From the NCBI GenBank assembly GCA_037833965.1, contig AP031352.1, positions 24,718,501-24,782,500 on the forward strand: DNA of 64,000 nucleotides, read 5' to 3'. A model generated the notes under the pieces. That model was given only the letters and a program-made list of their open reading frames with translations. It was not told the origin of the DNA and made no database searches. This document shows, piece after piece, positions 53,661 through 64,000 of the stretch; position 1 is the first letter of the stretch, and the number at the start of each line of letters is the position of its first letter. The DNA comes from Marchantia polymorpha subsp. ruderalis (lineage: Eukaryota > Streptophyta > Marchantiopsida > Marchantiales > Marchantiaceae). The position numbers were made by a program, and so were the translations under genes.

Positions 53661-56600
53661 CATTCCTTACATTATGTATTGAGCTTGCATAGCGCCAAAT
53701 CATGAACAACACTTGCAATACAGTGATTATTTTTTTGTGCTGGAGACTTACAATATGGGAGAAGAAGAACAATTCTAGGATAATTGTCTTTTCTCATTCG
53801 GAAAATTGTTAACATTGGGAGATATGATCCGAAAAAAGTTGTGCAATGATGCAAAAGAATGTGATGATGTGTCGTTGTGCTGAGGTGGATCCCCCTAGTT
53901 ACCTCACAATATCATTCTGAAGTCCCCTCAAACTTTGTTTCTCGAGAGGATCTGACCGAATATATAGACTTGGTAGACTATGAGAATTGGCGTTTATTAC
54001 GACTTTGAAGTCAAATTTTATCCAGGTCCAATACATCTGATGAATCTGGCTAAAAAATCTAGAGAACTTTAACGCCTTTGCAATTTTTCTCGTGAAAGTG
54101 GAACGACCCTTTGAACTATACACTCTAGAAAAGATATTAAACAATTTCCAGGTACGTGATCTTACTACATCAAAAGCATTGGGACTTTGTGCTCATCTTC
54201 TATTTATCTGGATGAGTAGATGATGCTCATGCTGGGGTTGGCCATGAGACTTCGTCCGATTTATGGATCAGGGGTCGTAGACTTCGACCCCAAGGAAACA
54301 GTAGTCGTCCACTCTGCTCCAAACAACGAAAGCACAGCCTCTTGATGAGAAATGATAACGCTCGCCGTTGTCTGCTTATGATTACCTAAAGGACAACTTA
54401 ACGTGGACTTGGATCTGGAACGCCTGCAATATTAATGCATAGTCGTGTGCTCCACAATTACAGATCCACAAAGGCGGAAATAAGCTGGCAAACAGAAGTA
54501 GTCCTGCAATCCTTAGCACAGAAATTTTCTATTCGTAAATCAATCCGATTCAATTTCCAGCATCGCAGGAAGTGAATGAAATGTGCCAAATGTAGCAATA
54601 ACCACCATAAAGAAGCGGGCATTCATTCAACCCAGATACAAGGAACAATGGAAGTTGGAACAAGTGAAGGTGCGTATCCGACAAGGGCTAAATAGTTAAA
54701 GACAACGAAGCCCATGGATGCATTCAAACACTTGGGAAAGGCTCTGTGCTAATGCTACTGCTGGCTGGAGGAATGGAATCCTCGGCCTTGCATCATCGTT
54801 GATGGGTAGGGGCTGCTGTGGGGTCATGGGTATGGGCATTCCATTCCGTTTTATTTATGCTGCGATCCACTTATGACAACTAACAGAACAAACAAAGATG
54901 TAAAGGAGTGTTGGGAGTGAATACGGAATGTCCCTGAGAATACATACGGAGAGATTCGGTCTCGTGACAAGTCCCAAGTTTAGGCACATGGTTTGCAAAT
55001 TATAGCTCGGCCTCTGGTCATATTAAAGTTGAACACATTGATAGGAGGCCAGCATATACATAATTAGCAGCCGGCTTAGACGGACAGCAACGAAAGTACT
55101 AATGATTACTACGGAAAGAACACGATCCACTGATCCGTGTGTTCACACGAATCTAGCGGAGCAAAGCTGATTTAGTATAATACTCCAATTCTGATGACAT
55201 AGATGTGATGATTTCGGGGCCTTGGCCAAAATAAATTTTCAGGCTATACGGAGCTTGCATCACAGCACATGCTTTAAACATGTCCAGTTTCAGACAGTCC
55301 AACCCGGAATCGAATCGATCAATGAATCGCCCACGTACATTTGACCCTCTCCATTCTCTTCCTGCTATTCACTTCAGTTCTCTTCACTTCACCTCACCTC
55401 ACCTCACCTCGCCTGACTTGACTTCAGACGGGCATCTTCATATATTCCCCTCCAGCTTCGATGACAGCTGATTGACTGATTGATTATATTCGCTCTCTCT
55501 CCCTCTCTCTCTCTATCTCTCCCCTCTTCCTCTCGCTCGCTCTCATGTGTGATGTACAGTGGTACTCCAGAGAGATTCGGTAATCGATCGATCGTTACTG
55601 ATGTTTAAAGTTCACCAGAAATATCTTCGAGCTTCATATTGTGTTGAGTGGCATGGACCTTCGTGTTATGGGATCTGCCTGGAGTCCCTGAGCTGAGGGC
55701 AGGACTAGCGAGGGACGAGTACAACAAACTTTCTGTCCACGAGATGGCCCAGCAGCAAGACACTCCGACTTCCCTCTCTGTCTTTCTCACCAGCTCGACT
55801 GAACTCTTGGGCCGATCCTCCTAACCCCATGACGGCTGCGGACAGAGTACCTCAGGCTGATCGACCTTGTATGACTTCCTTTATTTCTTCAATCGCCACC
55901 TAGAGTACACAAATGCCTTCTCGTATCGATGAACCCTTGGTTTCTGATTCTCAGGATCACTATCGGATAATTCTTCTGTACTCTCTCTGTCTGTGGATAA
56001 TGCAGATGCCTGAAGCATGTACATGTACATTTCTTTATCATGCTCTCCTCTTCTACAACGCTCTCTCCTTTGAAGGCTATGAATGGACGTCCGACTCCTC
56101 AGACAGGACCAATTTATTTACCTGTTTACGGAACAGCAAGTGAACATTTTCCAAGAATTTTGTAGTCAGCCTAAAATTTTCAGCAACTCCGATATACCTC
56201 TCCCTGTATTAACGTATAAACAAACAATGGCAAACCCTGGAACTTCGCTCCGATACAAAACTCAGTCAAGGGCTCGTATACTTTCCCCACATGTTCAACG
56301 TATCGTTGACAGGGTGCTCTCGTCCTACTCTTGAGGTGTGTAAGGTTTGGTCAAGAGTCTCAAGTGCTCCCTTACTCTTGACAGCTTTTGGATATGTGTA
56401 AGGTCTCGGTCTAAGGTACCACCTTCCTAGTCGAGAAACGTCGATGTAGCGAGTGAATCCGTCCATGAAGGACTACGTCTCGATTCCGAGACGAGGTCTG
56501 CGTAGAGTAAGGGAACAAGAATAATAATGAAGTGTTTACCGAGTTTCAATAATCATAAGGTTGCCTTTTGTCCTTGGTATTATACAGAATGGATGTTGTG

Positions 56601-57429
56601 ATGAATACAAAACCAATGGAGACAAAGTATCTCGATTGGTATGACTTTGGAGCATAAATATTCATCGGTGCCCATGGCTATTATATTCCAAGAGTGAGAG
56701 GCGTCAACCGGCTTTTGCTGGAGCGCGTAGCTTCGCTCTCACTCTCACTCCGACTAGACGACCATATTCTAGAAGGCGAATATGTTGCTAATTCTAGTTA
56801 TTGTCCAACCTCTGACCGTCTTCCCCCAAGCGAGGCGCTTATCTACCAAGATAATTGTCCAAATAGAGCTCATATAATTGAAAGCCCAAGGAATCTAATA
56901 CTGTGGCATGCCTTCTGATTTGAAGTGTATTATAATCTGGAGGTACTCGGCTCAAGCTCGCACCCCCCCAGGGGCAAATCCTTAATATATTATGGACTTC
57001 TTTCCACGAAGTTTGGGCCAAGCATTTCGGGAGCAATGTGGAGTTGCAAAGACATAGAATAACGCGAGAGCAGCAGTGTGCAGTGTGGAGGCTATGACAT
57101 GTGGCCGGTCAATCCATGGCGATCTGTGTGTGTGCCTTGCATTGACCTTGAATCAAAGAAGCGAGCACAGTGGTGTGCCGATGGAGCATTGGAGAATGGT
57201 GTAGGAAGAGGGAGGGAGGGAGGGAGGTCAGTCCCTCTTCGGTGAGCCAAAGCTCATTCTGCGGTGACCGAACCGAAACTGTTGGCGATCAGAAATTGTG
57301 GCAAATTGTGTCACATTGCTACAAGAGCATGAGATTCACGTGTGAAAAAGAGATTCACCGTCTGCCATCGCGGTGGGAGACTTCGTCCCTCGTCTCCGTT
57401 CATCCCTCCTAGTCTGATAATCAATCAAT
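53661..57429. other. Intergenic DNA without a recognised gene
   Basis: Base composition is mixed. Open frames stay below about 85 codons and show no family motif. A short TCACC repeat is listed separately. Nothing else could be supported. Confidence 0.4.
55388..55410. repeat. (TCACC)n pentanucleotide repeat
   Basis: Four TCACC-type units, followed by GCCTGACTTGACTTC. Confidence 0.9.
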
Positions 57430-57705
57430 CCATCACGTTGTGCTGGCATGGACGCCCCGGAATCCAGCAATTCTCAAGCAATCCTCGGGCCATCAGAATC
57501 TGAGCTCGCTCGCTCGCTCGGGCGCATATGGGGGACTGTCTGTCTCACTGCGAAGCCCTCCCTGCTGCTGCTGCTGTTGCAGCCGCGCTCCATCGTGCGC
57601 GACTTGTGCCGCCTCCCCTCCATCGCTGCGCAGTTAAGCGGAGCTCAATCGAGTGCGGTGGAGTTGGTGTACCTTGATCTCGAGAAACATTCGAACGGCG
57701 TCTCG

Positions 57706-57728
57706 CCCCCCCCCCCCCCCCCCCCCCC
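57706..57728. repeat. Poly-C run of 23
   Basis: An unbroken run of 23 C. A run of 12 G follows at 57877-57888, about 150 bp away, so the two could pair or form i-motif/G-quadruplex structures. Homopolymers this long are also prone to assembly length errors. Confidence 0.9.
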
Positions 57729-58182
57729 TCACTGCACACTGTACGTCCTGCGAAGGGCGTCTCGGTGGAGCTAGCTAGCGTCGGCTCGACAAGGATCGAC
57801 TTCTGCATCCCTCTCGTCCTCGTCCTCCTCGTCCTCCATCTCCTGACGGCTGTTTGGGCTTGAGGACAGGACTGGAGGGGGGGGGGGGAGGAGAGGAGTG
57901 GGGGCCGAAGGGACTGCAGGGACTCGAGTCACTGGACTTGACTTTCGTGATTCGTGTCGCCCCGAGAAGGCGGGGAATAAGGCACGGGGCCAATGGGGGA
58001 GCGGCAGGGTGGTGGGGACAAGCAGCCGGTGGGCGAATGGCGAGAGCCGACTGGCTCGGGTATCGTATAAAGCTGCCGCTGCTGGTTGGTATATACCCCC
58101 GGCCCGCGCGCCCGCGGACTTGACTTGGGTCCGGAGTCTTGACCGCGCGCGAGCGAGGCGGGGAAGGGCAGATAACAGGACT

Positions 58183-58223
58183 TGGGCTTGGGGTTGTGCT
58201 TGGGGTTGGGGTTGGGGTTGGGC
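58183..58223 (+). repeat. GGGGTT array with G-quadruplex potential
   Basis: Six G runs of three to four bases are separated by short TT, CTT or TTGTGCTT spacers on the plus strand, including three GGGGTT units in a row. This meets the usual sequence rule for an intramolecular G-quadruplex. It is not the plant telomere repeat TTTAGGG. Confidence 0.85.
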
Positions 58224-58860
58224 TTGACTTGATCAAAGTAAAGTTTAGGGGGCTGGAGAAGATGCCGGGCTCGAAGCTTGGGGCTTGGCTCGACACGGAA
58301 GGACTTTATGACGGCCCCGGCCCCCGTCGACGCCGTGCCGGAGAACTGCGACGGGGCCGATCATTCTCCGTTCACATCGTTAATGGATCAACCTGGTGTC
58401 AGTGCGAGCCTCCTCCCTGCCCTAAGATCCGGTCCTGTGTTTGTTGTCTCGCGGGCAGAGGTCAGGGCAGGGGCAGCAAGCTCCGGGCAGCGCCTTCCGC
58501 CACCGCGGACCGGGTTTCTAAGAATGTCGGGCCTAACCCGGAGCCGGGCGATTGTTCACCCGCGATCATGCAGCGCGGGTGGGGCTCGCCCACCGCGATT
58601 CGGCGTCGCGACGTCGACGGTCGCGGGGCGGGCGACCCGACTCGTCCCTCGGCTGCCTTGGGCCTCCTGGGTCCGCGCCCGTCGCGACGCTTCGGTCGGT
58701 CGGTCGTAACTTGGATTACCCGGTGGGTGGACGTCGTGCCCACTGTCCGGCAGATTAAAGGCACACTTTTCCTAAACTCCGTTGGACTACTTCCTCTTCG
58801 TATATGGTACTGGAAACACATGTTATCGTCCCTGATCTCTACCTTGTACTGAAATAGGTT

Positions 58861-61800
58861 CTTCTAATAATTTCTTCAAATAAAGAGCTATAAAAAATAC
58901 GTAAAAACAAATAATACATAGTGGAAATGGAAAATTCATATTCCAAATATGTGACTGACGCCAAGGATGAAAACTCGATTGCGACATTGATACAAGCATT
59001 GAGAGCTCATATCAGCCGACAACCCGCCCCAAAGGCAAAGCGAATAAGGGAGGGTTGATTCGTCTCTTCATAATTTTGTTTGACAGTTCGTTCATCTAGC
59101 TTGAAATTTGCACACATAATCAAGTGTGTGCTGAGCAGCAGAATTGGGAACTTTTCACTCCTTTGCTCATAAGATTTCGATCCATCGAATCGGAGAACTG
59201 GAGCTGTAGGAGAAGCTCATATTCATACATACAGCTTGAGCATGACGTACGTTACATGTTATTCGGAGGGGGGAGAGAGTAGTAGTGTATGGGGAAAGGT
59301 ATGTCGTCGGTTGCGGTCATTCAATAGATGCATGAGCCTGATCCTCCATGTCCAAGACGTGATATGAAGAAATGATAGAGGATCAAGTTCATCGAGGATG
59401 ATGATCAGTAATGATCTGATACGGGAACGAGTCACGAGTCAATCCAATCTCACACTGTAAGCCGGAGGAATGATCAACAACATCTGATCAACAGCAGCGC
59501 TGGTTGATCAGATGGTTCAATCATCAAAACTCACCTCATTGACTTGATTAAGGACGACATTATGTATTTATAGAGAGAGGTGATCAGCTGGATAGGGGTC
59601 ACGATCACAACTAGAGAAGTAATGATGCGAGCACACACAGTCTCCTGTAGTGGTGGTGTGTTGGGAGGACGGTCACTCGAGCTCTTGATGGAGAGCTATG
59701 GAATGACTGCTGGAAGTTATGATCAGAAATCGCAGCGTTTGCAAAGGGGATCGACTCGGACTTCATTAGCTCCTGGGAATCTAATCTAGTGTGATCACAT
59801 CACCGTGACCCCCTGGAGCTCGCATCTCATCCGATGATGCCACTGCAAACCTTTTGGTGTACACAGTGCTGTGGTCCGGTAGATTTCACTGCGTCCGAGC
59901 GATAGATACTTTTCCTCTTCGTCTACCTTGCAGCAGCTACAGATTTCACTCTAGGACGAGCCCTCGACACGAACATGCTCATTGCTCAATGGATTAGTCA
60001 CTATTACACCAACTCGCACTCCGTCAGTCAATAATGGTTAAGATAAGTGCTAAGAACATGGTGGTGGGGTGATGAATTCTAAATTCAATGGTAAAGTTGT
60101 GTACCGTATGTTTGGATCTCACCAACCAACTTTCTGATGGATCTATTATCTCCCCTCCCCCCCATCCCCCTCACGACTTTAAAACTTAAATAAATCATGT
60201 CGTGCCATAGGTTTTAGCTTTTAGAGCCGAGCGAACATGGTGTATGTTCTCAGAGCTGAATAGTGAAATCATGTAGTTGCGTATCAAAAGTTTCTCACTC
60301 AACAGTACACTGCACTACACTTGGCCTAGAGTAGGCTCATAATTTGGTTAACTGCAATTTCAGCCCGTGAACAGAGAGATGTACACTCGCTTCTCTTACT
60401 CACTAACTCCCTCACTACACTGCTCCAACCATACAAATGTCATCAAACCTGATGCAAATACGAGTGCACTTTTCGATGGGAATTCGGTAAACCTCATGGA
60501 CCGCAAAACCTTTTGTTTTCAGCTGGCGAACCACACTACACCAGCCCATCCCCATCCACTGCTATGGCTGGCCCGGACATGATTCTAGTTCAACACATTT
60601 CCGACTGGTTCATAGACTTCATGATGCCATGATGTTCGTGAGGAATGCTGGTCCAATTATGTGCCCAGATCATGCCGATCTGGGATCGCGTTTTCCAGCA
60701 GTAATTGGAAATCTAAACGACTGCATAATGCAATCCTTCTCACTCATCAGACCTCGCTCTAGAGGTTACCTACCTTAATTATAAGAGTTTGGTGCTCGAG
60801 TTAGGATACGAGGTTGAGTGTCGTGTGGAGAAGAAAGTCGAAGAGCCCGGTAAGATATTTTACCCCAGCTCGATACCACCGTAACAGCTATGGAGTAGCT
60901 GCGCCTCGAGGGCGAACTCGAGGGAGAAAGAAGGCAAGGACTTGTGGACTTGTGGACTCGGATGGGACTTTCCAGATTCCGATCATTTGCTCGAGAGACA
61001 TTTTCGGTTCGAGTGAAAGAGAAAACGAAAGGTGCCACACCTAGACTTTAGCTTCTGGTCAAGGCTGACATGAACGGAAGCATCGTGCCATGATTTGGAG
61101 ATATCGGCATTTTTTGAGTGCCGCTTCCTTTATGAGGGCTCTGTGGGTACGCTTTCTGGAGAATCATGGAGAACATATACAGTGGATGCAGATGGGAACG
61201 TTGAAAGAATAGTGTCGAGGGGAAGCAAGATAGAACTTGGGGCGTCCACTTGAGTGAGCAAGGGCGTTGATGTGCTGCTGCTCATGGACATCATTAGCAG
61301 GAATCAAATCCAATGGAGGAGGGAGGGAGGCTGGGAGGCTGGGAGGCTGGGAAACGGAGTCAAAGTGACATGATGCCTAATGGCGAGCGTCGTTTGATGT
61401 TTACACATGGGGCTTGGACTTCCAAGCGGTCGTAGTTCTGCAGCGCTGCAGGCCAGATTCTGAGCTTGTCAGGAATAAGCTCCAAATAAGCCTAATTGAC
61501 GAGTTCCAGCTGTTGCTCACACGTACAAAGCCCTTGCCAAGGTTGAATCGTTCCCATCTCATGTGCTTTATGCAGAAGGGACCTCCCAGTCAATGGCTAT
61601 CTTTATTCACTCCTTTCACTGTTGGGGTGCGATGGTCAAAAGATTAGAATTTCCTCGCGAAGCATAGAATAACTCGTCTGCGAGTGATGATGAAACGTCA
61701 TGGATCTGTACTTATTTTACTCAACGCTTTGCTGACTTCAAACCGACTGCAAATCCTTTCTTTGGCAAGTAGATCGGCCACCGGGCGACAGACTGGAAAA

Positions 61801-62879
61801 GAAGTCATATCCATTCTGATACAGGAGGCGGATTGCACCGCGTCTCCTCGCATCGATGGAAACCACTGCTCGTCATCAGGCTAACTTCCCCCATCGTAGG
61901 TGGAAGAACCAACATCATGACCTGGATCACAAGGCCAAACAGAATAAGAGTCAAACAAAGCGCAGCGAAAAAGAAGAGGGAGTAAGGGATGGGAGTGGGC
62001 GAGCATCAAGTGGGCGACATTCTCCTGCATCCTGGGGCCATTTGTGATCTACTCCTGCGCAAGAGCGCTTCTCTTCCTCCCTCTTTGCGAACGAGGAGGC
62101 CAGTGTAATACAGTGGGCATCAGAAGAGAGGGAGGCGAATAGAAATGTTTCCACACTGGGGCCTGGAGAGTCAAGGGGCACAAGGCCGCAAACGCGTTGC
62201 GACCACTCTGCCCCATACAGGATTCAGGATCAAGGATTTCTCCCATGCAGGAGTAGTGTAGATGCCTGGGCTGGGCTGGGCTGGACTGGCATGTTGACAT
62301 GGGAGGGAGAGATAGATAGAAGGCATTCCGTTGCTGAGCAAGTACAGTACAGACATGTGGGACGTAGACCTTTTTCTGGACATCAATAAAAATCGATCAA
62401 TGATTGAAAAGAGCATTTGAATTGATATGGCGAAAGCACCGGAATGGAATCAAGCTCGAAGCAGGAGGGAGGCTGAGCGAGGGGCCGAGGGAGCTCTCCC
62501 ACAACGAGACTGCCGCGAATAAATCGCTGTGTGGCCGACATCTATACATAGGCTCGATTGAATCCTCAAAGAGAAACACAAGGTACAGATTCTGCACCTC
62601 CAGAGATTCCTTCTCAATGCAGAGTCAAAGGAGGCAGCCTCGGCAGCAACAGCAACAGCACCAGCACCAGCCAGCAGTGCAGCTCTGCAGCTCTCAGGCT
62701 CAGGGCCCCAGTCACTCGCTCAGTCGCCCAGTCAGTGACCGACTGACCGACTGCCTGCCTGCCTGCCTGGAAGAAGTACATCCTCCGTGCCCACATCTCC
62801 TTTTTTGCGAGGGAGTTCTTCTCCAGTCCGGTCCATTGAAATTCAGCTCGCCTCGATTATTGGCGATCCTCTAGCCTCC
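58861..62879. other. Intergenic DNA between two GC-rich islands
   Basis: Composition is mixed, with AT-rich sequence just after 58860 and rising G+C after about 61300. Open frames stay below about 90 codons except plus 62404-62874 (156 codons). That frame is rich in Gln, Ser, Pro and Arg from CAG/CAC repeats and resembles no family. No gene can be supported. Confidence 0.4.
61320..61352. repeat. (GGAGGCTG)n short tandem repeat
   Basis: Three GGAGGCTG octamers following a GGGA run. Confidence 0.85.
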
Positions 62880-64000
62880 GACGAGGAAGAGGACGACGAG
62901 ATTCGGAAGGAAAATGATGAACCGCCGAGAGAGTATAATAACTTGCATGAAAAGAGATTATTTTGCTTCGTACCCGCCTAGCTGCACCACGTATGTGAGT
63001 TCGAGGCCGCCACGGCTGGCTTGGGCTCATAAGCCCAGCCCCAGCCCCAGCCCCCCAGCCCCCCACCCCCACCCCCCTACGAGGGAATCCCTCGGTCCAG
63101 CGCAGCGCAGACCGGGGGGCAGGAAAGGCAAGGACAGCGTCCCAGAGCGGCCAAGCGCCTCTCGGTGGCTCGGTCAGCAGCCCCCTTTGCCTTTGCCTTT
63201 GCGGGCGCACGACTTGACTTGACTCGACTCGGTTGGTAGGTGCGCGTTGAAACGGGCCGAGGCCTTAACTGCCATAGTTTCCAGATTCTCCGACGGAAAT
63301 CGATGGAACTCCCGCTGACACGCGGGCAGCCGCGGCCTTCCGTCACCCGCCTGTCTGACACCGTCTGTACGTAGGAGTCCGAGACGACCTCGCGCCTTTT
63401 ACTGCGACGTCGCGATATCCGGGCCCCGTCGTGCTCAGCGGATGAATGGGAGATGTACACGTAGGGTGAGAGGTGGCTCGCCTTGTGAAGGTCGCGGAGC
63501 CGGGCTAATCAATGCTCTCGACTGACAGGGGGAGGCTCCTTCCTTTATACCCTCCCGTGACCTCCGGACGGACGGACTGATTGTCTTGACTTTATGCGTA
63601 AGTAAAAGTCTTTCCCTCTCTTTCTCTCTCTTGGCTGTACAATGAACGAGCGAACCTTTCGGTTCAGCTTTTTCCAGGACGGCCAGATCGACGGACCGAC
63701 GGACCGAGTTGCGGGCGGATGGAAGGAAACCGAACGGCCAAGCCCTTTGCCTTTCCTTTCCCTTCCTTTGGGTACAGTCCACCTGTGACCGGGCAAAAGT
63801 CTAACGTCGTCCGAGAACAAGGAAGAACCAGCAGACGTCCGTTTAAACGGGCGGACCGGAGAACCGAACACCACCGAGAGGAACCGAAGTTCTCCTCCGG
63901 TTGTCGTCCGTTAGGTTCTCGAGGAACAACGGACCGCCGCGAGGAGGACGTCCCGGGGACTGCGACTGCGACCGCGACCGCGACCGCTACCGTGGCGGGA
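62880..64000. other. Second CpG-rich island at the right edge, probable upstream or leader region
   Basis: A very GC-rich stretch with C-rich repeats, TTGACTTGACT words near 63215 and a GCGACC hexamer repeat at the very end (about 63962-63990). Open frames on both strands overlap and are composition-driven. Its position and character suit the promoter or 5' leader of a gene that continues beyond the window; this is inference. Confidence 0.4.
63034..63079 (-). repeat. C-rich array, G-quadruplex potential on the minus strand
   Basis: Repeated AGCCCC units followed by runs of four to six C. On the minus strand this gives more than four G runs with spacers of one to three bases. Confidence 0.85.

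Larger units (their letters stand above)
57430..58860. other. CpG-rich, very GC-rich island
   Basis: This is one of the two most GC-rich parts of the window, with frequent CGCG, CGTCG and CCGG words, a 23-base C run and a G-rich motif array. Plus open frames at 58139-58852 (237 codons) and 58278-58709 (143 codons) overlap in different frames. They are biased to Arg, Gly, Ala and Pro as expected from composition, and match no family. It looks like a promoter or 5' leader island. It ends abruptly at about 58800, where AT-rich sequence begins. Confidence 0.5.

Noticed and set aside
58183..58223. GGGGTT array as an interstitial telomere
   Set aside because: The plant telomere unit is TTTAGGG; this is a short local G-rich repeat.
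58139..58852. Plus open frame of 237 codons in the GC-rich island
   Set aside because: Arg/Gly/Pro-rich composition follows from the DNA, overlapping frames are also open, and no family motif is present.
62404..62874. Plus open frame of 156 codons with Gln-rich stretch
   Set aside because: It is driven by CAG/CAC simple repeats, with no domain and no splice context.

Overview
The window is nuclear DNA of a land plant. Genes have many short exons with GT-AG introns, there are no operons or ribosome binding sites, intergenic DNA is AT-rich and full of repeats, and microsatellites are common. Gene content (a PHYLLO-type menaquinone-pathway fusion, PRD1, VPS24) and a decayed copy of a coiled-coil repeat family that I remember from Marchantia proteins suggest a bryophyte, most likely a Marchantia-type liverwort. 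The species call is inference.

Three genes are well supported. (1) 789-7514, minus strand, running off the left edge: the first 15 exons of PHYLLO, a plastid fusion protein. A complete MenF (isochorismate synthase) module is followed in frame by the start of MenD. (2) 12796-18127, plus strand: PRD1, the plant relative of mouse MEI1, needed for meiotic double-strand breaks; 8 exons, about 1349 residues. (3) 29216-31583, minus strand: VPS24/CHMP3, an ESCRT-III subunit; 6 exons, 228 residues. They serve unrelated pathways (phylloquinone synthesis, meiosis, membrane remodelling) and nothing suggests joint function. A weaker two-exon candidate at 40102-40550 (minus) would encode a small secreted cysteine-containing protein.

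Between the genes: a four-unit tandem repeat of about 222-235 bp (9721-10610); a broken coiled-coil family copy (20220-22868); ACGTG-rich diverged repeats (33400-34760); an LTR-like segment in minus orientation (35080-35810); a dead Tigger/pogo-type transposase (36632-38207); a MITE with 33-bp inverted ends (38854-39012); and two long near-perfect palindromes (5641-5676, 24799-24840). A very AT-rich block with no gene fills 40860-46780. The last 17 kb (46790-64000) is GC-richer and loaded with microsatellites, poly-C/G runs and two CpG-rich islands (57430-58860 and 62880-64000), but I could not recognise a protein there. It may be upstream or leader sequence of a gene beyond the right edge.

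I see no CRISPR array, rRNA gene, convincing tRNA gene or obviously new multi-gene system. The most notable points are the intact MenF half of PHYLLO with a long Ser/Lys-rich insertion, the conserved Cys/His pattern at the start of PRD1, and the palindromes.
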